This document shows positions 22,239 to 34,789 of a stretch of 64,000 bases of DNA, one piece after another. How positions within the stretch are numbered: the stretch's first letter is position 1; every line of letters begins with the position of its first letter. Location: contig NW_004624801.1 of NCBI RefSeq assembly GCF_000247695.1, positions 1,464,875 through 1,528,874 on the forward strand, read 5' to 3'. The notes under the pieces are model-generated. The model ran no database searches and had not been told where the DNA came from. It worked only from the letters and a program-made list of their open reading frames with translations. The position numbers and the translations under genes were made by a program. The stretch comes from Heterocephalus glaber (taxonomy: Eukaryota > Chordata > Mammalia > Rodentia > Bathyergidae).

Positions 22239-23290
22239 TTTATGTTCAATAATATACCCTGTGATCATCCATCGTGATACTTTGCACTTAGCATGCATTG
22301 AACAATTGCTTATTAAAGCAACAAACAAAGCATTCAATGAGAAACTGAGAAAATAATGTCTAGAAATTAAATAGAAGAATTATCTACAAAAATGCAGGAT
22401 TGCAACTGGGCTGTAAGCTCTTAGTAGCACATGTCAACATCTGCACTGTGAAATTCATTCAGATGCACTCTTCCTAGTTAAGTGTGTTCTGGACTCTGCA
22501 GATGTGCAGGGGCAGCCATATTTCAACTCTCCACCTTCACACCTCCCACCGGCGTTAAGCTCTTTTCCCCATGATTTATGTCTTTCTTTTATTGTTCTGC
22601 CTGGACCCGTGCCAGACCCTAGGATCAGACTTCCCAACCTTACCAATTCTTGGGTAAAGGGATGGAAATCAGAGTTGGGAGAAGGGTCTGTGCTCGTAAT
22701 GTGGGAAAGGAAATGGCTTACATGTCTCCATGGAAACATGCACACTTTCCAGTTGTTGCTGAATAAATGAAAGTTGTGTTCTTAACTCACAGGCCTCAAT
22801 TTCAAGCGAACTTAGCAGTGTTTCTCTGGGCCTACATACTGAGGAATTCTTAAAAATCTCATTTGTTTTCCTATTTTACCTGGTAACCATGTAACTCAGT
22901 AGCAATGACCTCTAGACGTTATCAGCAGAATCACCAAGAAGCACTAGCTTCTTAAAAATATGAAACCATAGATTGAAACTGCTTTAGGATTTTGTTAATC
23001 CCTTTAAAATTATTAGAAAAAGTTATCAACTACAACAATATGAAGCAGACATTCTGCCAGATTATTTCACCAAAGATATTGCCAGAGATAAAGGATTTTT
23101 GTTTTAACAACCATGCTCAAATCCTTAACAAAGGTTTTGAAGGATAGTTTGTTTACAATCAACCAATATTTAGTCCCTGCTTCTTAGTTTTGAAGAAACC
23201 TGACAATGATGGCATGTTGAGTGATCATCAGGTAGGGATCATATAGAAAATTCAGGGTCTAATCGAGGCCTGGTGTGGGAAGGTAAATTA
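22239..23290. other. Unassigned DNA
   Basis: No gene recognised. Opposed frames 22455-22745 and 22504-22770 overlap almost completely, so neither is credible. A possible MER5-like patch at 22925-22985 was too short to claim. Confidence 0.35.
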
Positions 23291-23377
23291 GGCTAGAAAT
23301 GTAGCTCAGTCATAGAGTGCTTGCCTAGCATGCATGATATCCTGGGTCCAATCCCTAGTACTCCAACGACAAGAAAA
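23291..23377 (+). mobile_element. ID SINE (classic type)
   Basis: 'ggctagaaatgtagctcagt' (A box), 'agtgcttgcctagcatgcat', then 'cctgggtccaatccctagta' (B box). The TTGCCTAGCATGC anticodon arm is closer to the standard rodent ID/BC1 form than to the CGCAAGCGCAAGG type seen elsewhere in the window. Confidence 0.85.
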
Positions 23378-23399
23378 GATACACTGAATTTTCTGGAAC

Positions 23400-23620
23400 C
23401 TATGGACTCTATAGAATGATGTAGTATATGCTGTAGAATATTGAAGATCACAGGCTTAGAGAACCTTTGTCACTCTTAGTTATGTGATCTTGGACAAATT
23501 ACTTAACCCTTCTCTGCCTTATTTTTCTGATCTGTAAAATGATCATACTAAAACTCAGTAAAGCTAAAACACAGAAACCGCTCAATATGGGTTAACTTTT
23601 ATTAATTAGTGCAATTTACT
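23400..23620 (+). mobile_element. MIR SINE (sense), nearly complete
   Basis: In order: 'tatggactctatagaatgat', 'gttatgtgatcttggacaaa', 'ttacttaacccttctctgcc', 'ttatttttctgatctgtaaa', then 'acagaaaccgctcaatatgg'. This follows the MIR core and 3' end. Confidence 0.72.
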
Positions 23621-24330
23621 TTGATCAGTAAGCTTTAAAGTTGATTCTGATACACATGCAGGGATTAAGAACTGTAACCTAGAGCTGCTCTGCCCAATGT
23701 GATAGACACAGGGTGTCCCTATGCATCTGTGTCCAACTTATCGATTAAAACCAGTGTTATGAATAAACTGAAATTAGATTGTACTAATTTTGATTCTTTT
23801 AAATCTAATGTCCAGCCCTTCATTCAGTTTTGCGTTAATGTCTGGCCCTTTCTTCTGTTAAGTATGATCGGAGCAGCTTGAGTAGGTGAATATATTTTTA
23901 GCAATACATTTTATAGATCAAGTATTTTCAAAGAAATTTGACATCCGAATTGAGATGTGCTATAAGTGTAAAGGTTCAACACAAAAAAATACAACGTTTG
24001 TCATCTAACTATGTCAACTACATGTAGAAATGATAAAACTTAGAGCAAAATGAAAATACATTACTAAAATTAGTTTCACTTGTTTCTTTATTTAATATGA
24101 GTCCTAGATAATTTAAGATCATGTATGTGGCAGGCAGTACATTGCTGCTAGTCAGTGCTGGCCCAGATGATGCTTCTGGTTAGAGATATGATGAACAAAT
24201 TCCAGTGTCTGGCAACTAATATTTTCCAAATCTCAGTGTATGATAGACACAAAACTCATCAGCCTCTAGGAAAAAGTTTCAAAACATATGAGGAAGACAT
24301 ATAAATCGATAAGAAAATCCCATGATTCTA
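23621..24330. other. Unassigned DNA
   Basis: AT-rich, no gene or repeat recognised. Confidence 0.35.
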
Positions 24331-24732
24331 TGTGTGTCCTGTGGATTGAATGTGTCCACCCAAATGCACGTATTGAACATTTAATCCCCAATACAGTAGT
24401 CTAGAGAAGTGATACCTAGATGAGTGGTAATGTCAAGCCTCTAACCTAATAAAAAGATGAAATAGTAGGTGGTTACCCAGGGAGAGTTGAATAGTTACCT
24501 AGGTAGTGGGTTCCTGCTAGAAGGATGACTCTCTCTCCCTCTCTCTCTCCCTCCCTCCCTCCCGTCTCTCCCCCGCCCCCTTCTGTCTTCTGTCATTTGG
24601 TGATACAGCACTTGTTGCTGCTTGCTCTTGAAATTCCTAGGCTACAGAACTGTGAGAAATAAATTTATATTTTCTTTATAAATTACCTAGTCTGTAGTGT
24701 TCTATTATAACAACACGAAGTGTTGTATCACA
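24331..24732 (+). mobile_element. ERVL-MaLR LTR (MST/MLT1-like)
   Basis: This is a different LTR from the six-copy family. The order is 'gtggattgaatgtgtccacc', 'taatccccaatacagtagtc', 'gtagtgggttcctgctagaa' with ggatgact, a long CT/CCCT pyrimidine tract (24527-24580), 'gctacagaactgtgagaaat' with aaatttatattttctttata, and 'attacctagtctgtagtgtt' with ctattataacaacac. These are standard MST/MLT1 landmarks. It ends near TATCACA. Confidence 0.72.
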
Positions 24733-26129
24733 GTGTAGAAATATACATGAAAAGAGAACTCAAGGCATTCTGATACCTTAGGCAAATCTTATATAAGAAA
24801 CTTACAAACTGGCTTAGAAATCTGAGTGAAGTTTCTCACAGCAAGTAAAAGAAGCTTTTAACCTCCACTTCTGCAATGCACATAACTCTATCAAGAGGTC
24901 CAACATTCTGTCTTTCATTAACAGGGCTATCTTCTTTATAAGGAATTTAATGTGGACGTTGATATACATCATATTCTCTGTTTTCCTTTCCCACACTTCC
25001 ACTTCAAACCTTGGGAAGAGTATTTACCTACTGGATGAATAAACAGCATGGTGCCTATAAAAAGCTTTCAAGAGTGCCGGGTATTGAGTAGCTATTAGCT
25101 ATTAGTTTTATAATTAAGCAATCCTTTTGACATGAATTGTATCAAAATAATCACATCAACACACACATACATACATATGCTAGGCATATGTTTATAATTC
25201 ATGTAGTCTGTAAACAGTGCTTTCTTTGATCACATACATGCTCAGAGGTATTGCTGTTAATGACGTAGCTCTCCCTCAATCCCTGGTTCAGAATTAGTGA
25301 ACTGTACCTCCAAACTTCCCAGATTCCTTTGGTTGGCTCATTCTTCTCTTAAATATTGAAAGTATATGTCTCACAAATTGTCTTACGTGGGCTATTTTCT
25401 TACTTTGTCTCACCGTCTTCATGATCTCTTGAATGCTGCAAGTTCAGAAGTGTATTAAAGTTCAGACAGAACTACAATGAAAATCCCTTCAAGAGTTTTC
25501 TCTCTCAGCAAGCCAGATATTACTGACTATAGAAGTAAATCATAAAGCCAGTTAGAGTCATGGTTTGCTTTTATTGAACTCATTTAACTTGAGGGGAATA
25601 ATAACCACTTGACCAATACAAACCAAAGCTGTTTAAGTTGAAGATAACTGAAACAATCCCCTTAATCATCTTGTCCTTGGGTATTGGCCTCTGGAAGCTG
25701 TTTTCTAAACTGACGGTCATAAAATTAAGGATTCATAGAACCAACTGATTTCAGTCAAGCACAAGCCCTGCCAGACCAAGCAATGCTCCTGTACTTCCAC
25801 CTCATTGCTCATACTTTGCCCCTTAATGTTGGCCTACAGCCTCATTCTGCTATTCATTCTTAGATCGCTGCCAACCCCAGCTGGCTGGCCGTGCCTATTG
25901 GTGCCCAGTGATGCCAAATCATTTTATTATATGGACAAAAGCCCACTGACATTAAGACTTTGCAAAGTCATTTTCCCTCTTAAAACAATTTAAAAACTGA
26001 GTTTCCTGAGATAAAGGATTAAAGCTGAAACTCATTATCTGTCCATACTCAGTCAATGGCTAGATTGAACCTATATAAAAATAAAAACACATAAAATGAT
26101 AAAAGCACAGTGTCTTTGCATATCTTAGG
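24733..26129. other. Unassigned DNA
   Basis: About 1.4 kb; no recognised gene or repeat. The 62-codon frames here have no domain features. Confidence 0.35.
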
Positions 26130-26316
26130 CCAAGGTGGGCAAACTGGTTTATGGACCAAATCCAGCACACCACCTGTTTTTCTAAGGCCTACAAGCTAAG
26201 AATAGCTTTTACATTGTTTAAAGGGTTACATTTTAATGCTTATAGAAGTATCAATGTACCAATGTAGTATTATTTATTTTCCTACTTTTACAGAAAAAGT
26301 ATGAGATCCCTGCCTT
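26130..26316 (+). mobile_element. hAT-Charlie-type MER element (non-autonomous)
   Basis: 'ggtgggcaaactggtttatg' with accaaatccagcacaccacc, tgtttttctaaggcctacaa, 'gctaagaatagcttttacat', and the far end 'ttacagaaaaagtatgagat' with ccctgcct follow a common mammalian MER DNA-transposon whose consensus starts 'GTCGGCAAACTACGGCCC'. The exact MER name was not verified. Confidence 0.65.
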
Positions 26317-28451
26317 AAACTATTAAAAATACTCTTTTAGGTTTGGCTTTCTGATTTCAATTATCTGCTTTTTCTCATAATGTTTTGTGAAACATTAGGA
26401 TTAATGTTCTTCCATGTAAAAATTTTATTCTTCAAAATTTGGGGGGACAAACATAGTTAATTTCAAAAATCTTATTTATATGACACATTATCTGAAAAGT
26501 CTGCCTTATAGAAGACTGATTTAGAGGCAGGAAAAGCACCTTGGGATACAAACCCGTGAACAGCCAGGAAAAAATAATGTATTTCATACTGTCTTGGTAT
26601 ATAAAACAATCTGCTACTAATGCCCAAAACACTGGCATTTAATCAAGTTTTCTTATTAATTTATCTGCATTTTTACGTGCTGTGTACACAAGTCTGTTTC
26701 ACATTTTAGTTCATAGCATACTTGATGAGATTTATTCTTTTAACTTTTTTTGGCAATGGAAGCAATACTCTTAAAATGGGTTTCACAGAGGTGAATTGTC
26801 CCTGGCTTCATGATATAGGTGTTTGAAAGTTTCTAATGCACACAATGAAGCAAGACCAAAGACCCAATAACAAACAGCTGAGTGGATCAATAACCCCTGT
26901 GTTTTCAGTCCATGCTTATTTAAAGTGGTGCATGGAAAAAAGGGCTCTCTATTTATATCTGGAACTTAATGAAGTGAAATTATCACAGCCGACAGGCGCT
27001 GGTGTTGTAATTCAGAGACAGGGCTTGGCTTAGAGGGATTTGCAGACTGTTTTTATTCCAATTTTTAATTTTTTTAGTGAAACATAATCCCCTCATCAGT
27101 TCCAATTTACATATTTGCTGCCCTTTTTTCCAGCATGATTCTAAAAGGAGTGGTGTTGGAGGCATGGAACAATTATTTGATTAAATAATTATTCATTCCA
27201 GTGTGCCCTGCTCTATTCTAAGCAAATGATGAGTGGTCAAAACACAGGTAAGCTTGTGAGTATAGAGCCAAGACTTCTGTGCCTATGTGTAGCTGCTTCC
27301 TTCCCATGTGCTCATGTAGGTATGAGCATGGATGTGAGTGCATGTGTGTTTTCAACTCAATCCACTCTGCAAAGCTTTGTTCACACTAGCTCCCCTTTCC
27401 AGTCTTGGGGGATTAATATTCTGCTAAATGAAGTGTTGCAAATTTCAATTTTATTTGGGGCTAAATGGAATACCAAATGCTTGTGCTTAAAATCATGATA
27501 GAATTGTGTTCCATCATTGAATATTCTTGTCCCCTGCACAAATAAACATGTCAGAGAAATTGTCTTCCTTGTGTGAAAACAACAAATTCCTCAATTTATG
27601 TATCTTCATGTGAATGTCATTTAAAATTAGGCATGTCCAAAAGCTCAATAGTATTCTATTCCAGGGTTCATTCTCTCCTGTTTTCAGATGTACTAGTTAT
27701 CACCAGGTGAAGACCATTAAAAAAGAGGGGAGTAACTCAGTAGTCAACTAGTGTGCCAACTTCACTGTTTTTGAAGAATAATTAATCTCCTTGAAAAGCT
27801 TTCCTGAATTTTAAATACACTCCTTTTAGAATGATCAGAAAACTAAGAATGGCAGAATTTCTCTCTTAGTTGTACCATAGGCTTTTATTATCAGTAATCT
27901 GAAAAGTTGCACTTTAGTGAGCAGGAGGTATTATTACTCAGATCTCATTATTAATTTTAGATTTTCATTCTTCTATCTGTTTGCTTAGTAAATATATATA
28001 TACTGAACATCTACTAAGGTTAGAGAGTATACTTAATTCACCGGGAAACTAAAAAATGAAATAATGAGGATTGTCCCCAAAACATTCTGTAGAAGAGAGC
28101 AAACACAGAAATCTAAATAAATCCAATAATATTAAATATTGTGTCTTTATCAATTGTCATTAGTGGCCAATGTTGATACTTTTTTCTCCATGGAATATTC
28201 TGTGGAAAATGGCCCTTTATGTGATGCTTCTCTGTGAGATATGTGGGAATGTTGAAGAGAGGAAGGTAAAAGGTGAACAGAACTGCTGATAGGGTATGTA
28301 ATTATTGTGGCAGGAGAAAAGACATCTGGAAAAATAGTCATAGAAGTTGTGAGAATAAGGAGATAAAATATGGAATATGCACACCTTTTTGAAAAACAGC
28401 AGAAAATTAAAGATGTTAGGGCTGTATCTGCTGAAAGTGATTGGCAAGAAA
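26317..28451. other. Unassigned single-copy-like DNA
   Basis: About 2.1 kb with no recognised repeat or exon; frames are 60-90 codons without domains. ATTTATATC-rich and TG-rich phrases around 27290-27350 are unremarkable. Confidence 0.35.
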
Positions 28452-28745
28452 TTCTTTTTTTATAAGTACATGTTTGTGATGCATAATGAATACATTTATT
28501 GTGAGTAGTTGGTACATGTACATGGTACATCTTAGTTCTTTTTAAATACCTTCCACTCCCACTTCCCTTTTCTCCTTCTTTCAGTTCCTTTCCTGTTTGC
28601 AAAAGATCTATCTCCCTTTTTCCTATTATCTGTCTTTTATTTTGTGCTTAAATTTATTTATATATTGGGTTTCTCATATAAGAAATACCATACAATATTT
28701 AAACTTTTGTTTCTGATTTATTTCATTAGTTCAACTCTGCTATTT
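28452..28745 (-). mobile_element. LINE-1 3' UTR (antisense, second 3' UTR type)
   Basis: 'tacatgtttgtgatgcataa', 'ggtacatgtacatggtacat' and a pyrimidine-rich part followed by 'gggtttctcatataagaaat' and 'ctgatttatttca' form the same L1 3' UTR found at 10640 and (sense) 55370. Left end is the 3' end. It abuts directly the 5'-type L1 sequence that follows. Confidence 0.72.
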
Positions 28746-31180
28746 CTTTGTTGATTATTTGTTTAGTTAATATGTTTATTTGTTATAGTGGGGTATTGAG
28801 GTTCCCCAGTATAACTGTACTGATATTTATTTGGTCTTTTATGTTGATTATTTTTTGTTTTATGAAGTTGGTGTGCAATAGTTCAGTGCGTATATGTTTA
28901 AAATTGTTATCTCTACCTGTTGAATAGTTCCATTTAGGAATATATAGTGTCCTTGCTTCCCTCTTTTGATAAGCCTTGAATTTAATTTTGTCTAAAAATA
29001 AGATAGATAGCTACTCCTGCTTAATTTCAGGCTTCTGTTGCATGGAATATTGTTTTCCACTCTTTGAAATGAATTTCTTTTTATGTTAAATGTGCTACTT
29101 GTACATAGCATATCATTGGATTTTGTTTATTTATTAATTCTGCTAATCTGTGTCTTTTGGTGAAATGAGACTATTTACACTGATACTTGTAACTGATAGA
29201 TATTAACTTATTTCTGTCATTGTATTATTTTCTTGTTGCTGTTTTCCTTTCTTTCCCCTCTAATTGCTTGCTCTTACCCCTCTAATTGATACATTCATTT
29301 GATTGGACATTTTGGCATTGTTATCTTCATTATGTCTTTCTAGGAAACTCTGAAGACTTTTCTAGAATGTTGGTTTGTTGGTTACGAATTTTTAGGTGCT
29401 CTTTTTCATGGAAATATTCTGTTTCACTGATTTTTGAAAAATAATTTTGTAGGATATAACAATCTGTGTTAGAAGTTGTTTTCTTTTAAGCTTGAAACAC
29501 TTCATTTCTAGCTATCCTTGCCTTTTAAGGTTTGTGTTATGAGATATGGTGTAATTCTGATGGATTTTCCTTTCCAAGTGATTTGTTGCTTTTCTCTAAC
29601 AACTTTTAAGATTCTGTTCTTGTGTTGGATTTCTGGTATTTTAATTATGATGTGGTGTATGTGTTTTTCCTAATCATGGCTGTTCAGGGTTCTGTATGCC
29701 TGACTTAGCTGTATGTTAAATTCTTTTTCTATGTTTAAAAAGTTTTCTGCTATTGCTTCCTTTAATAGTATTTTATGCCCTTTATGCTGTCAGTTACTCT
29801 TAGGGTAGTCTTCTTTGAGCCATTTAGCAGAAGTTTGACTCATTTTTCATGTTCTCTTGTTGTCTTTAGGGTATGTGTACTTAGCTGATCACCAGTTACA
29901 GCCTGTCCTCTAGAATTTGCACTTTGTGCTCACATTAGTTAATTCTGTTGCCAATATTTTCAATTGTATTTTTAATCTCCCTGATTTCTGTTTTAATCTT
30001 TTTTTATGAATTCCCATTCTTTCTTATTTTAGACTCTCTTGTTTTGCATCTCTTTCCTTAGCTCCTCTAGATTTTTATTAGTTTCTTCCCTGGACTTGCT
30101 GATCATTGCTTTCATTATGATCATTATATGTTTAGTTATGTCTTGTTTGAATTTGTCAAGCATATTATTTGTCTGTTTTGTTACCTCCATTGGTATAATT
30201 TCAGAAATTTTTCCTATGTGGCTTTTGACTTGCTCTCCCTACATACCCCCTGGCTTAGCTTTAGGGAAATTGGGAGTTTGGGGACACATTTTGTTGCTTT
30301 AATTTCTCGTTTTTCTATTTTTTTAATTTTTAAAAATTTTTCTGTGCTGCCATTTGCTGTTTGATTACAGTAGGTAACTTTTTGCAGAAATGTCCTCTGG
30401 GCATGGCTAACTATTGCCCTTTGTTTCTGTCTGTATGATCCAGCTACCTTCATTTGTTTGGAAGGGAAACCCCATGCACAGTTTTTTAAGAAAGGGCCAC
30501 AGTATTGTTTATGACCCCCAGACTATCCAGATATTAGCATACAGAGAAAACCCATTGATGGAAACATCTATGTCTCTTTGGCTATAGTAACAATGTCAGT
30601 AACAATAATAGCATCAAATATAAACTGGACATGGACAAATATTAAGAACCACTCATGCATCACCCTCAACCAAAGAAAAAGATCTATGGTTTCAGTACAG
30701 GCAATTAGGCCACCCAGATATTGCCTTGGAGTAAATCAGACCACTGGATGGAAACAGATGTGTGGGAGCTCGAGCAGACTACTGGAATCCAACGTCATCA
30801 CCTTCAGATCCAGCCCCCTCTAAAGGTTACACCAAGCCAAACGTGGCTTCCTACCACAGAATGCAGAATTTATGATTTTCCTGGCCTGAGCTTGAGCTTC
30901 TTGGGGATCTCAGGAAATCTGTATCTTGTCCTCGCTCTTTCTCAGTCTTTCTTTCATGGCTCTCTCACACACTCTTTGCACTACGGCAGCACTTCAGTCC
31001 TGGAGTGAAATTCTGCTGTGGGGTGTTGGTGTCCTCCTTAATCATCAGAGTTGTCATTTGGCTGTCACCTCTCCCCCACCGTGCTGAGGAGAACCAGGAT
31101 GCAGAGCCAGCTAGTAGTCCTGCTGTGATAGCCAGAAGTGTGAGGGGGCTCCTTTTGTAGTTTCAATATCTATAATCGGA
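28746..31180 (-). mobile_element. Degenerate LINE-1, ORF2 endonuclease start, ORF1 and 5' region (antisense)
   Basis: Antisense landmarks of L1 follow in order. Near 28790-29160 are the ORF2 endonuclease phrases 'gtggggtattgaggttcccc' and tgtgtcttttggtgaaatga with 'gactatttacactgatactt'. From about 29220 to 30370 is ORF1-type antisense ('ttctgatggattttcctttc', 'tatgatgtggtgtatgtgtt', 'ctgctattgcttcctttaat'). Up to about 31180 is GC-richer sequence plausibly from the 5' UTR (less certain). No coding capacity survives. Most of ORF2 (reverse transcriptase) is missing between this and the 3' UTR at 28452, so either the middle was deleted or two insertions lie side by side. Confidence 0.6.
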
Positions 31181-31194
31181 TAGTATTCAGGGTA

Positions 31195-31518
31195 TGATTT
31201 TGATTCTTTTTTGTGTATTTAAGTAGACTTTATGGACTAGTATGGGGCCTATTTTGGAGAAAGTTCTGTGTGATGCTGAAAAGGATGTGTATTCTTTCGT
31301 AGCAGAGCAGAACACTCTGTAGATATTTATTAAGTCCATTTGTTCAAAGCATGATTCAGCTGTGATATTTCTTCATTGATGTGTATGTTTAGCTGATTTG
31401 TCTCTTTGAGAAAATGACACACTGTGGTCATCCATTATAATTGTATTGGTGTCTATTGGTTTATTTATGTACAGCAGTGTTAGTTTTATAGAGTTTTGGT
31501 ACCCCAATATTATATTTG

Positions 31519-31561
<43 letters not shown>

Positions 31562-32540
31562 TGTTAACGTTTCCCTCTTAAATTACCCCTTAAATAATAT
31601 GTAATGACCTTCTTTGTCACTTCTGATCCACTTTAGCTTGAAGGTTACTCTGAGGATAAAATAGCTACTTTTGGGATCCTGGCACATGGAATATTGTTTT
31701 TCATCCTGTGATTTTTTCTTTTTTTTTGTCTAAGAATTTCTCTTTGTATTACACAAGTATCTTCAATGCAGTAGGTTTCTGGATTCAGTTTTGTTTTCGT
31801 TGTTTTTTTCTTCACTTAGACTAAAAGTCTGTCTTTTAATTGGGGAACTGAGGCCATTTACATTGAAGGCTATTACTGAGATGTATTGATTTATTTCTGT
31901 CATTGCACTATTTTTCTTTTGTTGACTTCTTTATTTTTCCTTTCTTAACTACTTACCTTGCTTGATGCATTAATTCCATCTGACTTTTTGCCTTTGTTGA
32001 CTTCATTGTCTCTATCTTAGGATATTCTTGAATATTTTTTGAAGTACTGGCGTGGTGTTCATCTAATCTTAAGACGTAGTCATCAATGCCTTTATTTCTC
32101 CATCAATTCTGAAAGACAGTTTTGCAGAACATATTAGTCTGGATTGGAAGTTGTTTTCATCTAGAGCTTGGAAAACTGCACTCTCAGCCCTCATGACCTT
32201 TAAAGTTTGTCTTGAAAAGTCTGCTGTAATCCTAGTGGGTTTATCTTTATAAGTGAGATTTTCCTTTTCTCTAATAGCTTTAAAGACTGTCTTTCCATTA
32301 TACATCTGGGTTTTGACTATGATCTGTTGTGGGCAGTTGCTTTTCTCAACATAGTTGTTTGGCATTCTGGAAGCCTCACTTACCTATGTATTGTATCTTT
32401 ACCTCACACTTAGAAATTTTTTCTTATGATTTCTATAATAGATTTTTTTAGTGCAATGTGTGGTTTTCTAATTTATCTCTTAGTCCAATTAGGCTTACTT
32501 TAGTCTACTAACTGTCATCTAGTATTTTTGGGTAAAGGAA
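31195..32540 (-). mobile_element. Second degenerate LINE-1, endonuclease and ORF1 region (antisense)
   Basis: The same L1 interval recurs in the same orientation: 'tccattataattgtattggt', 'tggcacatggaatattgttt', 'gtcttttaattggggaactg' with aggccatttacattgaaggc, then ORF1-type 'aaaagtctgctgtaatccta' with gtgggtttatc and 'ttgactatgatctgttgtgg'. A TA repeat interrupts it. The overlap in content with 28746-30370 means two separate L1 copies, or a duplicated segment. Non-coding. Confidence 0.6.
31521..31558. repeat. (TA)n microsatellite inside L1 relic
   Basis: About 18 TA/AT dinucleotides without interruption. Confidence 0.97.
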
Positions 32541-32659
32541 ATTTTCATGAAAAAGCTCTTGAGATCAGATTGTTTTAATTGCTTAGTTAGTCAAATTATA
32601 TGTAGGAGTTAAGGATACTTTTATTTTTCTCTGATCATTCATGTTAGAACATGAAGAAA

Positions 32660-32905
32660 AGAACAATGATAAAATGTGTAGCTGTTGGAATCACATCAAC
32701 CTAAATTTTAATCCCACTGCAGTTATTTCTTAGTTGTGGGGAGTTAGCCAATTCATTTTACCTAACTCATCCTTAGTTGTGCTATTTAAAACAGAAATGA
32801 AAGCTGTAATATCTATTGAATTTATGGATTAAATGAGATTATAAATTTAAAACAGCTTAACACAATGGTAAGAATATAGTTTGTACTCAGGACAGTAATA
32901 GTATG
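32660..32905 (+). mobile_element. MIR SINE (sense)
   Basis: 'tgttggaatcacatcaacct' with aaattttaatcccactgcag, 'ggagttagccaattcatttt' with acctaactc, 'ggattaaatgagattataaa' and 'cacaatggtaagaatatagt' follow the MIR order at high divergence. Confidence 0.55.
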
Positions 32906-33109
32906 TGTGTCATTTTAGTTGCTGAAGCTGAGGACAGTCAGTGTACTATGATTTTCAGATATCATTCACATAAAGATCCTTAAAAGCTGTCTATGCTTTG
33001 ACTTGCAAGAAAACTTCTAAGTAAGAAGGGTTAACCTTTGAAGCAGTTTTTCCTACAAATTTCTTTAAGAAACATTCAGACATTTGATCTGAATTATATA
33101 CTATTTTCT

Positions 33110-33330
33110 AAATTGCTTTCCCTGGATGCTAATTCAATTAAAACCAAAAAGTATTTCTTGATCCTTCCCTGTATGCCTAGAAGCATGGCAGGCACCATGG
33201 GAGACATACAAATATTTTTACAAGCTCTTTTTGCAGTTAAGAATATTATAGTTTAGTTAGAAAGATAAAAATTGTGTTCATAAAGCAAGGAAATGTTAAA
33301 ATAAAATAAAAGCCAACAGCTGAAGTCTTG
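33110..33330 (-). mobile_element. L2 LINE 3' fragment (antisense)
   Basis: 'agtatttcttgatccttccc', 'tgtatgcctagaagcatggc' with aggcaccatgggagacatac and 'caagctctttttgcagttaa' is the antisense L2 tail pattern (CTATGTGCCAGGCACTGTGC ... GGGGATACA). Confidence 0.5.
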
Positions 33331-34457
33331 ATTCCAACTAGTGTTACTGTGACATTCAGAAGAGCGGAGCATTGGAATAGATTTGACCAGCAAGAACAGC
33401 CTTTGGTTTGTGAAAGCTGCATCTGGTATTTGGAAGAAAGATAAATTAATTCCTAATAACAGATAGGAAAATGTGTCAAAGGAAGATGTAATCTCCCAGG
33501 ACAGAGACTGCTAAACAGCCTAACTGCAAAAAGACATTTTTTGGACCTCTGTAAAAAATATAGGTTAAATAAGCCAAGTAAAATGAACTGAACAGTGTCT
33601 TCCAGGAAAAATTGCAAAGAATTGTATGTAAGTGCAGTATGCTAGTTGAAAATGTGCTTCTCATATGGGTACAAGGAAACAATTTTGGAGCCATGTATGC
33701 ATTCTGCATGTATGCTGAAAATGAACAATTAAAAAAATGGATGGTGGAGGATAGGAACAGGTTTCTCAATACAGAGTAGTGGATCTGAAGAGCCTAGAAT
33801 AATGATAATGGATTAAAGTTGGAAACACTGGTATCAAATAATCTGTAGCTTCAGATAGATACAAATGGATAAATACAGAATAATTATGCATATAGGTTAG
33901 GATATGCACAAGTTTTTCCTTGCTCTGTTATCTGAAAAGATATAGAAGAATAGCACCAGTAGCAACAACCACAGTCCACACTCAAGTCTTTGTTACTAAA
34001 TCCACTCTAATAAACAGAACTAGCATTCTTTGGAGAAATGGTCAATTGTTAAGTCTGGGTTAGTGAGTATATAGATGAACCTCATGTATCTCAATATGTG
34101 AAATTAAGGAAGTATTTTAAAGTGAGTGGAGATACACCACATGGAGATAGGAGACAGCCAAAAATCTCCCTATGAACAAACCAGGAACAATTTTAAACAA
34201 CATGAAAACCATAACATTGGATCATAACCTCTTGACTGATTAGTCTTCTCCATCATTGCTGCTGCTTTAAACATTCCATCCCAGACTTCATTAATGCACT
34301 TCTTCTTCCTCCACTGTGGGGATGTGAAGATGATCCAAAGTGGAATACTTAAGTTTTACATGCAGTGATTGATCCAGCACCAGCTTTATCATGTGCTGTA
34401 AGGAATCATGTGACTCCACATTGATTTCTTGTTTTGTTATCTGCCCTCTGAGACTCA
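33331..34457. other. Unassigned DNA
   Basis: About 1.1 kb; no gene recognised. The 97-codon minus frame 33476-33769 has no recognisable domain. Confidence 0.35.
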
Positions 34458-34789
34458 TGTGGTACGTGGTTTAGATCTATAATGACCCCCTCAACTTCTC
34501 ATGTGTTCAGAGGTGGGATCTGGTCTGAAGAGGCAGGTCACTGGGGGGTGGGAAGGTGTGACCTAGAAGAGTCTATTCTTGTCCCTGGTTCTTCCCTTCT
34601 CTTTCTCCTTCTTGGCTGAAACAGGGTGAATAGCTTTCCTCCACCACTGCCTTTACCGTGCTATTTCTGTCTTGGTGCTACCCAACTGTGTTTGAATCCA
34701 CTGAAAGCATGAGCAATATAAACTGCTCTCCTCTTCTAAGTTTCAAGTGCCAGATATTTTGTCCCAGTGACAGGAAAGTGACTAATACA
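34458..34789 (+). mobile_element. ERVL-MaLR-like solo LTR (rodent family, copy 5)
   Basis: It runs from tgtggtacgtggtttagatc to aagtgactaatacat. It shares 'gaggcaggtcactgggg', 'tccctggttcttcccttctc', 'gctttcctccaccactgcct', 'tgctatttctgtcttggtgc' and 'ctgctctcctcttctaagtt' with the other copies. Confidence 0.65.

Noticed and set aside
22925..22985. MER5-type fragment
   Set aside because: A single short phrase (atcaccaagaagcactagct) resembles the family, but there is no terminal repeat or further colinear match.
28150..28602. 150-codon minus-strand open frame as a gene
   Set aside because: Its first third runs through an L1 3' UTR (28452-28602) and the rest has no domain; it is a chance frame.
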